Assembly (NCBI GenBank): GCA_007753675.1
Contig: CP036432.1
Coordinates: 6,608,394 to 6,672,393, forward strand
Direction: 5' to 3'
From: Stieleria magnilauensis
Lineage (GTDB): Bacteria > Planctomycetota > Planctomycetia > Pirellulales > Pirellulaceae
Length of the DNA: 64,000 bases
The notes beneath the pieces are model-generated. The model did not search any database. It was given only the letters and a program-made list of their open reading frames with translations, and was not told where the DNA came from. Positions 1-7,446 of this stretch are shown one piece after another. The position numbers and the translations under genes were made by a program. The number at the start of each line of letters is the position of its first letter. The stretch's first letter is position 1.

Positions 1-292
1 CGTCATAGTCTTCGCCATAGAATTCCTCGGCCGGCACGGATCCCCGATCGTTGTCACTGTCCGTACTGGACAGGGAATCAAAGTAGCCGAATTGCTCGTC
101 GTCCCAGCGACCGATCGCTTCGTCGGTCGGGTTGTAGTCGTTCCCGTCGAACCATTCCGACACGTCGTACCAGGCATCATCTTCGCGTCGAGGTCCGGCG
201 TTCTCGTCGTCAACGGCGTGCAGCGGTGTCGTCATCAGCGCCAACAAAACGGGTGAGGCAGCGATGCCGATTCGCAGTAGTTTCTTGTTCAT
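1..292 (-). CDS. Acidic secreted protein, N-terminal part (runs off the window)
   Basis: The start codon is the complement of 290-292; the gene runs leftward off the window edge, so only the first 97 or so residues are visible. It opens with MNKKLLRIGIAASPVLLALM, a signal peptide with a basic start and hydrophobic core, followed by an Asp/Trp/Tyr-rich stretch (DDAWYDVSEWFDGNDYNPTD, then EAIGRWDDE, then TDSDNDRG). The same stretch occurs almost residue for residue in the protein at 53942-55021, so the two are paralogues, pointing in opposite directions at the two ends of a 53-kb segment. The DxDxD-like acidic runs suggest calcium binding or a wall/matrix role, but this is inference. No named family was recognised. 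The upstream regions of the two paralogues are not alike. Confidence 0.8.
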   Translation of the reverse strand, partial: MNKKLLRIGIAASPVLLALMTTPLHAVDDENAGPRREDDAWYDVSEWFDGNDYNPTDEAIGRWDDEQFGYFDSLSSTDSDNDRGSVPAEEFYGEDYD

Positions 293-604
293 TCGTCGTT
301 CCTCGGTCAGGAGTCTCAGGGAAAAGTTCGTCGTGACTCGGCGATGAGTTCCAGTCGCCGGTAGCGTCCGACGTCGACGCAAACGACGTGCCAGGGACAT
401 TCCCCGCAGCGAGGTGGCACCTACGCAGGAACTCTCGCGTCGTGCCCTCTTTCTCTTTGCGCGTTTCCCACCCAGGTCGGTCTCATTCCGTTCAGCGCTG
501 CGCTCTGCAGAACGCTCACTCCTCAACGGGTCGGTCATCCAATGAGTCGGCGATGATCGGGATCGACGCACGCGGGAAAACGGGTTTCTGGAAACCCTGA
601 ACGG
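293..604. other. Intergenic region upstream of the minus-strand secreted protein
   Basis: This stretch lies upstream of the minus-strand gene ending at the left edge and should hold its promoter, but no clear -35/-10 pair was picked out. A 70-codon frame at 388-600 looks non-coding: it is Ser/Arg-rich, has no ribosome binding site and no family resemblance. The final nine bases are the left target-site copy of the inserted element at 605-735. Confidence 0.4.
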
Positions 605-735
605 CAACGCTGTGAACCACTTATTCCCTGCGTTTGACGAGGTATTAGCGGAAGGGCGCAAGCCCTCTGGTCCCTCATCGTTCCCGAAACACCGGAGGGC
701 TCGCGCCCTACCGCTAAAAATGCTTCACAGCGTTG
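605..735. mobile_element. 131-bp MITE-like element, family A copy 1, with 9-bp target duplication
   Basis: Perfect 12-bp terminal inverted repeats CAACGCTGTGAA (605-616) and TTCACAGCGTTG (724-735) bound the element, and the 9-bp direct repeat CCTGAACGG flanks it at 596-604 and 736-744. The interior is a large palindrome built on AGCGGAAGGGCGCAAGCCC and its partner GGGCTCGCGCCCTACCGCT. There is no coding capacity, so any movement would need a transposase elsewhere. A second copy of exactly the same length, with its own 9-bp target duplication, sits at 53157-53287, and a decayed copy at about 36991-37090. Confidence 0.85.
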
Positions 736-842
736 CCTGAACGGATGACGTCAACGCTCCTTTCCCACTTTGCATTTCCCACCGGCACGTCAGTTGCTCT
801 ACCGCGGAGGGCTGATTTTTTAAGATGACTGAGTAACGCGAG

Positions 843-1883
843 ATGCAACACAACTACGAATACGTCTCTGATGGTGTGCTGGACGCGATTGGGAACACGC
901 CGTTGATTCGATTGAATCGCTTTCTTGCGAATCCGCGAATCGAGCCGCGAATCGAGCTGTACGCTAAATTAGAAGCTGCGAATCCGGGCGGAAGTGCGAA
1001 AGACCGACCGGCACGATTCATGTTAGAAGAAGCGCTTCGTCGAGGAGACCTTTGCGGCGATTCAACAGTGATCGAATCCTCTTCCGGTAACATGGGGATC
1101 GGCCTTGCCCAGGCATGCCGGTTCCACGGATTGAAATTTATCTGCGTGGTCGACCCGCGTGCTCAGCAGCAAAACCTGGATATCATCAAAGCTTTGGGGG
1201 CAGAGGTGGTGATGGTCACAGAGCCGTTGGGCGGCGACTTTCTGGCTGCCCGGATCGCCAAGGTGTGTGAACTACTCGAACACAACGTGAACAGTTTTTG
1301 GCCCAACCAATACGCCAATGCTGATAACCCGCGTTCGCATCATGAAGGGACGATTCGGGAGATCGATGAAGCGCTTCAGGGCAACTTCGACGTCCTGTTC
1401 GTGGCCACCAGCAGCACCGGCACCGCACAAGGTTGCCGCGATTACTTGCGCCAGCGGGGTCGCGACGTTCGCGTGGTTGCGGTGGACGCCGAAGGAAGCG
1501 TGCTGTTTGGCGGCTCTGCTGGTCCCCGCCATATCCCCGGCCTGGGCGCCGGGAAAGAACCCAAACTTGCCATTGGGCAATTGTTCGACGACGTCAACCG
1601 TGTGTCCGATCTGGATTGTGTGGTCGGGTGTCGACGGGCGGCCTTGCGTGAAGCGATGCTCGTTGGTGGCTCCGCCGGCGGCGTGCTGATGACCGTCTCT
1701 CGGATGCAGGATGAACTCGCGGGAAAACGCTGTGTTGCAATCCTTCACGATTCCGGCACACGCTACTTACAGACCGTCTTTAACGACCAATGGGTCCAAG
1801 AATCGCTGGGCTGTGACGCAGGGACACTTCGTCGGTTGGCCGAAAGCGATGATTACTTTGCAGAAAGGAGATGCCAACGATGA
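843..1883 (+). CDS. SbnA-like PLP-dependent amino-acid synthase (cysteine synthase fold)
   Basis: This 346-aa protein belongs to the cysteine synthase/OASS family of PLP enzymes. The PLP lysine sits in NPGGSAKDRPA (about residue 58), the substrate loop is SSSGNMG, and the phosphate-binding loop is probably TSSTGTAQG. Length and the motifs HIPGLGAGKEP and GGSAGG fit the SbnA branch, which in staphyloferrin B synthesis joins O-phosphoserine and glutamate to give N-(2-amino-2-carboxyethyl)-glutamate, a precursor of 2,3-diaminopropionate. Its stop overlaps the next gene's start as ATGA at 1880-1883, so it is first in a translationally coupled operon. No SbnB homologue or NIS siderophore synthetase is in the window, so the product is not certain. 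An ordinary cysteine synthase is the alternative, but the gene context argues against it. Confidence 0.85.
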   Translation: MQHNYEYVSDGVLDAIGNTPLIRLNRFLANPRIEPRIELYAKLEAANPGGSAKDRPARFMLEEALRRGDLCGDSTVIESSSGNMGIGLAQACRFHGLKFICVVDPRAQQQNLDIIKALGAEVVMVTEPLGGDFLAARIAKVCELLEHNVNSFWPNQYANADNPRSHHEGTIREIDEALQGNFDVLFVATSSTGTAQGCRDYLRQRGRDVRVVAVDAEGSVLFGGSAGPRHIPGLGAGKEPKLAIGQLFDDVNRVSDLDCVVGCRRAALREAMLVGGSAGGVLMTVSRMQDELAGKRCVAILHDSGTRYLQTVFNDQWVQESLGCDAGTLRRLAESDDYFAERRCQR

Positions 1884-3535
1884 GTTCGGTCCTTGATGTT
1901 CGCGCGACATCGAACGACAACGTGAGTCCCAAGCAGGCAACCCGCCCGTTGCGTCTGGCCGTCATCGGATGCGGACCGCGGGGGCTGCAATGCCTGGAAG
2001 CAGTCAGTCGCAATTTGTCGCCGGCAGCGCTCGCGAACCTCGAGATCTCCGTCTACGAACCGTGCCGGACCCTGGGAGCAGGTTGCGTCTATGATCCGCG
2101 ACAGCCCCATGTGCTTCGCATGAATTTTGCGTCCCAGCATGTGGATTTCTGGAAGACAGACTCTGACTCCATCACCCCTCCGTCCACATCACTGATCGGC
2201 TGGCTCGTCGATCACTACCCTGCGTTGGCTGCGAACGACCAGTACGTGCCACGTGCCATCGTGGGCGAATATTTGAACGAATGTTACGCTGTCGTGGAGG
2301 GAAAGCTTCGTGGCGCGCAATCATATGAGGTGATCAGCAGGCATGTCTCCCGCATTCGAAAGTTGCGGTCTGGCTGGGAACTGACCGCCGGCGACAACAC
2401 AAAGAGGGTTGACGTTGTGGTCCTTACGACGGGACACGAAGGATTTCGCCGCTCGAGCACTTTGGAGCAAGATGAATCAGCGAGATTTGCTTTTCCGGTG
2501 CAAGAGAACCTTTCCGAACAATGTGTCTTGCCAGGGTCGAGTGTCTTGGTCCGAGGATTCGGGCTAACCGCGCTGGATGCGATCCTGGCAATGACGGAGG
2601 GGCGCGGAGGCTCGTTCGCGCAAACTGACCGGTCTTTCGAGTACCGTGCCGGTGGCCGCGAGCCCAAAAAAATCACCGTCTACAGTCGCAGCGGCCGTCC
2701 CATGCTCGCCAAACCGACCGCGGCAATCGAACAGGTGTCCGACCACTTCTGGGCGCGTTTCCGAGAGCAGCTACAGGCGATCTCTCCCGATCCTTCAACC
2801 GTCAACTTTCATAAAGACGTGTTCTCGGTCATCCAGCGGGCCGCCGCGGAATTGCTCGTCCAACATGGCATCTCGGTTTCCGAAAAAGACGTTGCCGATT
2901 GGTATCGTAGTTGGTCTCGCTATCGAATGGACTCGCGTTCTGCGTACAAAGCGATGCGACGATCCGTAATGGTGTCGACGGGCGAGCGTCCCCGCGACAT
3001 CGCCTACGCCCTGGGCGAATCCTGGCGCAAGCTCTATCCCGAAATTGTCACCGTTGTCAGTCACGGCGGCTTGAATTCATTACAATGGCCCAAATACCAG
3101 CGTATCGCCGCGGAGATGGAACGGATCGCCTTCGGGCCTCCTGCGGATTCGTTGCGGCGGTTATTATCTCTCATCAGGGCTGGCACCGTCGAACTGACCA
3201 ACCAGGACGATGACCTGGATGCAACCCCGTTCGACTCACACATCGACGCCGTGATTGCGGCCCCGAACCAAATCTCGCCGAACGGCCCTCTCGCTTCGTT
3301 GCTTGCCGACGGCTGGGTGGTGCGCGATGAGACAACGGGTGCCATCAAGGTCGATGCGGCGGGAGAGGCGATCAACTCGCGATCAGAAGAACGTCCGGGA
3401 CTCTATCTTTTCGGCCGCGCGACCGAGGGCTGGGTCGTCGGCAATGACACGCTCTCACGCACACTCCATGGTCACATTGAACAATGGTCAACTTCACTCG
3501 CATCCCGAATTCCAACTCTGAGCAAGCATGAGTGA
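1880..3535 (+). CDS. FAD/NAD(P)-binding protein of an SbnA/Y4yA operon
   Basis: The protein starts with a Rossmann dinucleotide-binding motif, AVIGCGPRGLQCLEAV, at about residues 29-44, and has the length (551 aa) and layout of the FAD-NAD(P)-binding family (PF13454-like), related to N-hydroxylating and other flavin monooxygenases. A second dinucleotide-binding segment may be SSVLVRGFGLTALDA. The C-terminal GLYLFGRATEGWVVGNDTLS is typical of this family's closing FAD contact. A longer start at 1871 exists, but the Shine-Dalgarno AAAGGAG (1864-1870) abuts it, whereas ATG 1880 is nine bases away and overlaps the previous stop as ATGA; 1880 is therefore preferred. It is the middle gene of the operon and might oxidise or release the SbnA product in place of SbnB; that is inference. 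Confidence 0.8.
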   Translation: MSSVLDVRATSNDNVSPKQATRPLRLAVIGCGPRGLQCLEAVSRNLSPAALANLEISVYEPCRTLGAGCVYDPRQPHVLRMNFASQHVDFWKTDSDSITPPSTSLIGWLVDHYPALAANDQYVPRAIVGEYLNECYAVVEGKLRGAQSYEVISRHVSRIRKLRSGWELTAGDNTKRVDVVVLTTGHEGFRRSSTLEQDESARFAFPVQENLSEQCVLPGSSVLVRGFGLTALDAILAMTEGRGGSFAQTDRSFEYRAGGREPKKITVYSRSGRPMLAKPTAAIEQVSDHFWARFREQLQAISPDPSTVNFHKDVFSVIQRAAAELLVQHGISVSEKDVADWYRSWSRYRMDSRSAYKAMRRSVMVSTGERPRDIAYALGESWRKLYPEIVTVVSHGGLNSLQWPKYQRIAAEMERIAFGPPADSLRRLLSLIRAGTVELTNQDDDLDATPFDSHIDAVIAAPNQISPNGPLASLLADGWVVRDETTGAIKVDAAGEAINSRSEERPGLYLFGRATEGWVVGNDTLSRTLHGHIEQWSTSLASRIPTLSKHE

Positions 3536-5045
3536 TCCCGTTAGCCTGATGACAGGCGAGACGACCCTGCGTAAGAACTGTGCGGGAGACCCGGCCCTGT
3601 CCGCTCGGCTCGAACCATGGATGTGCGAGTTCCTCACCAGCGAGCATGTCGCACAGAGCGTGACGAAGCATGACTCGCCGTTGAACGTCATCTGTCCTTC
3701 GCCGATGTCGCGGAACATTGCTGAAATCCAATCCCAAGTGGAAGCGAGGGGCGTTGCGTCGAAGATCTTCTTCGCCCGCAAAGCGAACAAATGCCTGTCG
3801 TTTGTCGACGAGGCGATTCGTTGCGATGCAGGTTTAGATACGGCGAGCGAAAATGAGCTTCGGCAGTGTTTGCAGCGCGGAGTCTGTCCTGATGACATCA
3901 TTTGCACCGCGGCGGTCAAGTCCGACGATCTGATCGATTGCTGCATCGCCAATCAAGTCTGCATTGCCATCGACAACCGTGACGAACTCGACGCGGTCGT
4001 CGCTCGCTGCCGGGCTGTTGGTAAACGGGCACCGATCGCGTTACGATTGGGCGGGTTCCTGCATGACGAACCGTTGCGCCAGCTTCCAACGGATAGCGGA
4101 CATCCATCACACGCCGTCGGCCCCCGCCAGGCGACGAAACTGCCGACAAGGTTCGGTTTCGACGCGGTGACGGACAACGGCATCATCAAACAGCTGTGCG
4201 ATCTTCCCATCAAGGTTCGGGGCGTGCACTTTCACTTGGACGGCTACGACGCCGGCCAGCGAGTCTCGGGAATCACTCAGTCACTGCGGTGGATCGACTT
4301 GCTTCGATCGGCCGGACACCACCCATCGTTCATGGACATCGGGGGCGGGTTCCCGATCAGTTACCTCGACGACGGGGATCAGTGGGAAACGTTTTGGCAT
4401 CAACAGGAACGCGCGCTGCTCGGCCGGCGTGATCCGGTGACCTATCGCAATCACGGACTCGGCCTGTTCGAACATCAAGGTCACATCCTTGGCAGGCGAG
4501 ACAGCTACCCCTATCACCAGTCGCCTGTACGCGGCGACTGGATGGCAAACATTCTCGACAGCGTGGTCGAGGGAAACACGATTGCGGAGCGTTTGCGGGA
4601 AGCGCGGATCGAACTACGCTGCGAGCCCGGTCGCAGCCTGTTGGACGGCTGCGGTATGACGATCAGTCGCGTCGAATTTCGCAAACAGAATGCAGACGGC
4701 GACTGGCTGATCGGACTGTCCATGAACCGTACCCAGTGCCGGACGTCGAGCGCCGACTTTCTTGTCGATCCGATTCTGATCCGCACCAATCGATCCGCCG
4801 ACGACCCCAAATCGGGCTTCTTGGTGGGTGCCTATTGCACGGAATCCGAGCTGATTTCGCTACGCAAGCTGACGTTTCCACAGGGTGTCGCACGAGGCGA
4901 TTTGGTTGTATTTCCCAATACCGCAGGCTACTTGATGCACTTTTTGGAAAGCCGATCGCATCAATTTCCCTTGGCAAAAAACCTGGTCGTTTCCGAGACC
5001 CTGTCTGTGACGGAGTTGGACGCGATTGATCGCCGAGTTGACTAG
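3528..5045 (+). CDS. Y4yA-type PLP-dependent decarboxylase (alanine racemase fold)
   Basis: This 505-aa enzyme has the fold-type III decarboxylase pattern shared with ornithine/diaminopimelate decarboxylases. The PLP lysine is in FFARKANK (about residue 84), a barrel strand carries VHFHLDGYD, the glycine-rich phosphate loop is DIGGGFP, and CEPGRSLLDGCG follows. The C-terminal C-x-x-x-D substrate motif is altered to CTESE, so substrate specificity probably differs from classical diaminopimelate decarboxylase. It resembles the Y4yA family first seen in rhizobia, where from memory it lies beside an SbnA-like gene, and it is analogous to SbnH, which decarboxylates a citryl-diaminopropionate intermediate. 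The start overlaps the previous gene by eight bases, so the three genes form one unit. The substrate is unknown. Confidence 0.8.
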   Translation: MSDPVSLMTGETTLRKNCAGDPALSARLEPWMCEFLTSEHVAQSVTKHDSPLNVICPSPMSRNIAEIQSQVEARGVASKIFFARKANKCLSFVDEAIRCDAGLDTASENELRQCLQRGVCPDDIICTAAVKSDDLIDCCIANQVCIAIDNRDELDAVVARCRAVGKRAPIALRLGGFLHDEPLRQLPTDSGHPSHAVGPRQATKLPTRFGFDAVTDNGIIKQLCDLPIKVRGVHFHLDGYDAGQRVSGITQSLRWIDLLRSAGHHPSFMDIGGGFPISYLDDGDQWETFWHQQERALLGRRDPVTYRNHGLGLFEHQGHILGRRDSYPYHQSPVRGDWMANILDSVVEGNTIAERLREARIELRCEPGRSLLDGCGMTISRVEFRKQNADGDWLIGLSMNRTQCRTSSADFLVDPILIRTNRSADDPKSGFLVGAYCTESELISLRKLTFPQGVARGDLVVFPNTAGYLMHFLESRSHQFPLAKNLVVSETLSVTELDAIDRRVD

Positions 5046-5091
5046 AATGCCCTCCCTGTTTCCAGTTGTTCCATTCGAGTCGACCCGCTGC

Positions 5092-6300
5092 TCAAGACGA
5101 CGCTGAACTTGCCTCGGCAGTCCCCTGATCTGACTGCAGGTAGTCTTCGACATACAACATCTCAACCATCTTTTTGCCGGCGGCGAGCAAGGGCGATGCG
5201 ACAGCCGCTCCGGTGAACCCGAATAACACGCCCATGATCGCTTGGAACGCGATCAGCAACGCCGGAGGCAACGAGGCAGCTTTCTGTTGAATCAGCGGCG
5301 TCACGACATAGCTTTCGATCAGCTGCAAGACGAAGTATCCGCCGACGACGGCTCCGACAATCCCGACGCCCTGTGGCAGCGCGAACAAAATGGCCAAGGC
5401 CAACGCGATTGCCGCTCCGATGTTAGGAATGAAGGTCAGCAATGCGGTGAGAATGCCGAGCGTACCCGCCATCGGCACTCCTAACACAAGCAGTAGCAGG
5501 AACGCCCCGAACCCCGTCGCCAACATCGAACCGAATCGGCCGATCAGCCACCGCCAGAGCGTCTCGCTGGTCGCATCCAGCACCTCCGCAAACCGACTTC
5601 GCTTCGGTTTGGGAACCAGGGAAACGATGCCGTCGCGATAGGATCCCGGCGAAACGGCCAGGAACAACCCGACGAAAAAGATCAGCAGGCTGTTGACGAC
5701 CAATCCGAACGTCGTTCTGAACATCGCCCCGATCGAACCGGCAGCCTGTTGGACGGGCTCTGGAATGCTGTCGAGCTGGATTCCCGATTGCTTTGACGAA
5801 CTTTCTTTCTCGTCGCGACTTTGATTCTCCTTGCTGCTTTGGTCTCCCCTGTCTGTTTTTTCCTCAGGTTTGCTCTTGTCTTTTTCAACTCCGAGCGCCG
5901 TAGAGACAATCGGTGTGGACGCGAGCGTCGCTTCCAAAGCCGGATACTGCTCGATCAAATCGCGTAGTTCATTCACGCCCTCGTCGATCTTCCCACGCGC
6001 CGCTTCGACTTGGTCGTTGATCTGAACGAAGAAGAACGCCACCGTTGCGGTCAATATCAGCAGCAAGGAGACAACGACGACCGCCAGGCCCCCCCGATAA
6101 CCGACGGGAGAGTGAGACGAGACCCATCGGGCCAACTTGGTGAGGAAGACGCCGAACACGACACCAAGAAACAGGATCAAAATGATTTCGCTGGCGAGAA
6201 CGAAAGCCGCTGCCAACGCCACGATGATCGTCAGTACGGTAATCGCACGAATCAGGTTGACGGGGATTCGGTTGGTTGATTCGCTATTCAAGGTTGTCAC
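5092..6300 (-). CDS. AI-2E family transporter (UPF0118 permease)
   Basis: A 402-aa integral membrane protein of the AI-2E/PerM family (PF01594). Hydrophobic segments fall at about residues 16-36, 65-85, 190-215, 255-300 and 305-340, with the family-typical GTLGILTALLTFIPNIGAAI and YVVTPLIQQKAASLPPALL in the C-terminal half. A very hydrophilic Lys/Glu/Ser insert at about 135-170 (KDKSKPEEKTDRGDQ...) interrupts the periplasmic loop and is longer than usual. Translation probably starts at a GTG (complement of 6298-6300). Members export or exchange small solutes; the true substrate is not known. It faces the upstream operon tail to tail and shares its strand with the small gene behind it. Confidence 0.88.
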   Translation of the reverse strand: MTTLNSESTNRIPVNLIRAITVLTIIVALAAAFVLASEIILILFLGVVFGVFLTKLARWVSSHSPVGYRGGLAVVVVSLLLILTATVAFFFVQINDQVEAARGKIDEGVNELRDLIEQYPALEATLASTPIVSTALGVEKDKSKPEEKTDRGDQSSKENQSRDEKESSSKQSGIQLDSIPEPVQQAAGSIGAMFRTTFGLVVNSLLIFFVGLFLAVSPGSYRDGIVSLVPKPKRSRFAEVLDATSETLWRWLIGRFGSMLATGFGAFLLLLVLGVPMAGTLGILTALLTFIPNIGAAIALALAILFALPQGVGIVGAVVGGYFVLQLIESYVVTPLIQQKAASLPPALLIAFQAIMGVLFGFTGAAVASPLLAAGKKMVEMLYVEDYLQSDQGTAEASSASS

Positions 6301-6329
6301 TCAAAGATGTGGATGGGATCGGTGAAGAC

Positions 6330-6626
6330 TTAACTGGCATCGCGGATCGCATCAATCAATTCCGCTTTTCTCATCTTGCTCCGTCCCTTGATGCGAAGTT
6401 CAGCGGCACGATTGCGGAGTTCATCGGTTGTCCGGTCCTCCAGTTTGGTGTTGGGGTTTCCGGTACCTTGAGTCGTGGTATTCGGCGTGCGGCCTTCGTT
6501 GCGACGTTGCTTGTTGACGGTACGCGCGGCGACCTCTTTGGCGTTGTCTTCTGACTTGCCGCGCTCGAGTTGGCTTTCTTTGATGTGCTCGTACTGTCGT
6601 TCATCTTTTTCCGTCCATTCAGGCAT
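6330..6626 (-). CDS. Small Rho-N domain protein (plasmid-stabilisation-like)
   Basis: A 98-aa hydrophilic protein beginning MPEWTEKDERQYEHIKESQ. The start at 6626 is chosen over a longer frame to 6716 because GGGAGAG lies about eight bases upstream and the family begins at this Met. The C-terminal half (DELRNRAAELRIKGRSKMRKAELIDAIR) matches the Rho N-terminal/SAP-like helical fold used to bind nucleic acid, and the N-terminal half (KSEDNAKEVAARTVNKQRR) is the region repeated in many small 'plasmid stabilisation' proteins of stress islands. Role: probably nucleic-acid binding under stress. It sits 29 bases upstream of the AI-2E permease on the same strand. Confidence 0.7.
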   Translation of the reverse strand: MPEWTEKDERQYEHIKESQLERGKSEDNAKEVAARTVNKQRRNEGRTPNTTTQGTGNPNTKLEDRTTDELRNRAAELRIKGRSKMRKAELIDAIRDAS

Positions 6627-6747
6627 CGAACTCTCCCAGTTTTGAATGGTTGGCAGGCGTCCATGATTGGTTTGATCATGTCGACTGACGCGAGGGAGAT
6701 GCGAATCGTGTGCCAACGTCGATGTTAGCGGAACAGCACGAGCGCCA

Positions 6748-6876
6748 TACCGCTAAATTGAGAAGGTGATTGACCATCGCAGGGCCCGTAGGCTCGCGCC
6801 AAACGGCTGATCATCAACTGACATCAGCCGGTTCGCGCCAGGGCGAGCGACGTCCATCAATGTCGATTTAGCGGTA
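6748..6876. repeat. Family B palindromic intergenic repeat, copy 1 (129 bp)
   Basis: Terminal inverted repeats TACCGCTAAAT (6748-6758) and ATTTAGCGGTA (6866-6876) are perfect over 11 bp. The interior has GGGCCCGTAGGCTCGCGCC and the palindromic pair GGCTGATCATC and GATGTCAGCC-type arms. The same sequence occurs inverted at 36873-36999 and truncated at 41790-41886. No clear target duplication was found. Confidence 0.8.
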
Positions 6877-7016
6877 TTGAGCGCGAGCGGGCTGTCCGGT
6901 TTCGGCGCAGGTTTTGCACTCGCGGAATCAGACGCGATGACCGGCCCGATCACCGATCGAGGCTGGCTAGCCGAAGCACCAACGAACCGACAATCCATCT
7001 CTTTAAGGAGTGTCTG

Positions 7017-7229
7017 ATGTCACGAATCGCAACCGTCGGATTCGTCATGATTGACGGATTTCTAAGCCTTGCGACGATCCTTCAGTCGTCGCTGACATTG
7101 GCAGTCGTCTTGCTATCACTTCTCGGCTCGCTCGGAATCACGATGTTATCCGGGGCGGTCCGTTCTGCCCTCCAGCCGAGCTATTTTTGGGAAGATGCCG
7201 ACGGAGCGCGCAACCTCATTGAACGATAA
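7017..7229 (+). CDS. Small membrane protein of unknown function
   Basis: A 70-aa protein with one long hydrophobic stretch, about residues 8-47 (two possible membrane passes: VGFVMIDGFLSLATIL and LTLAVVLLSLLGSLGITML), and a short charged tail ending FWEDADGARNLIER. The start is supported by a strong Shine-Dalgarno, TAAGGAG at 7003-7009, eight bases from the ATG. No family was recognised. It stands alone, after a palindromic repeat and before the convergent HAD/ATPase fusion gene. Confidence 0.6.
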   Translation: MSRIATVGFVMIDGFLSLATILQSSLTLAVVLLSLLGSLGITMLSGAVRSALQPSYFWEDADGARNLIER

Positions 7230-7446
7230 GCGACGACGAACGCTGACGTCGCCAATCAAATCCGGATGCGGGAAAAACTCCCGCTCCCGCCTACACTCAA
7301 TATCGATCAGGAAAACGCAGTGGAGGTTTGCCAGCCTCGGTGGCCTCTTTTGAGACAGGGGCTGGCAATTTTTCTGCCAAACCAATCCGCCAGCGGCGAC
7401 AGACGCGGACTCCGGACAAATGCACCCCCGTGTGGATCGGAGCCGC

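Noticed and set aside
388-600. A 70-codon frame next to the first family A element
   Set aside because: No ribosome binding site, unusual Ser/Arg-rich composition and overlap with the element's target site.
843-5045. A complete siderophore cluster
   Set aside because: No NIS or NRPS synthetase, transporter or receptor was found in the window; only the three-gene core is present.
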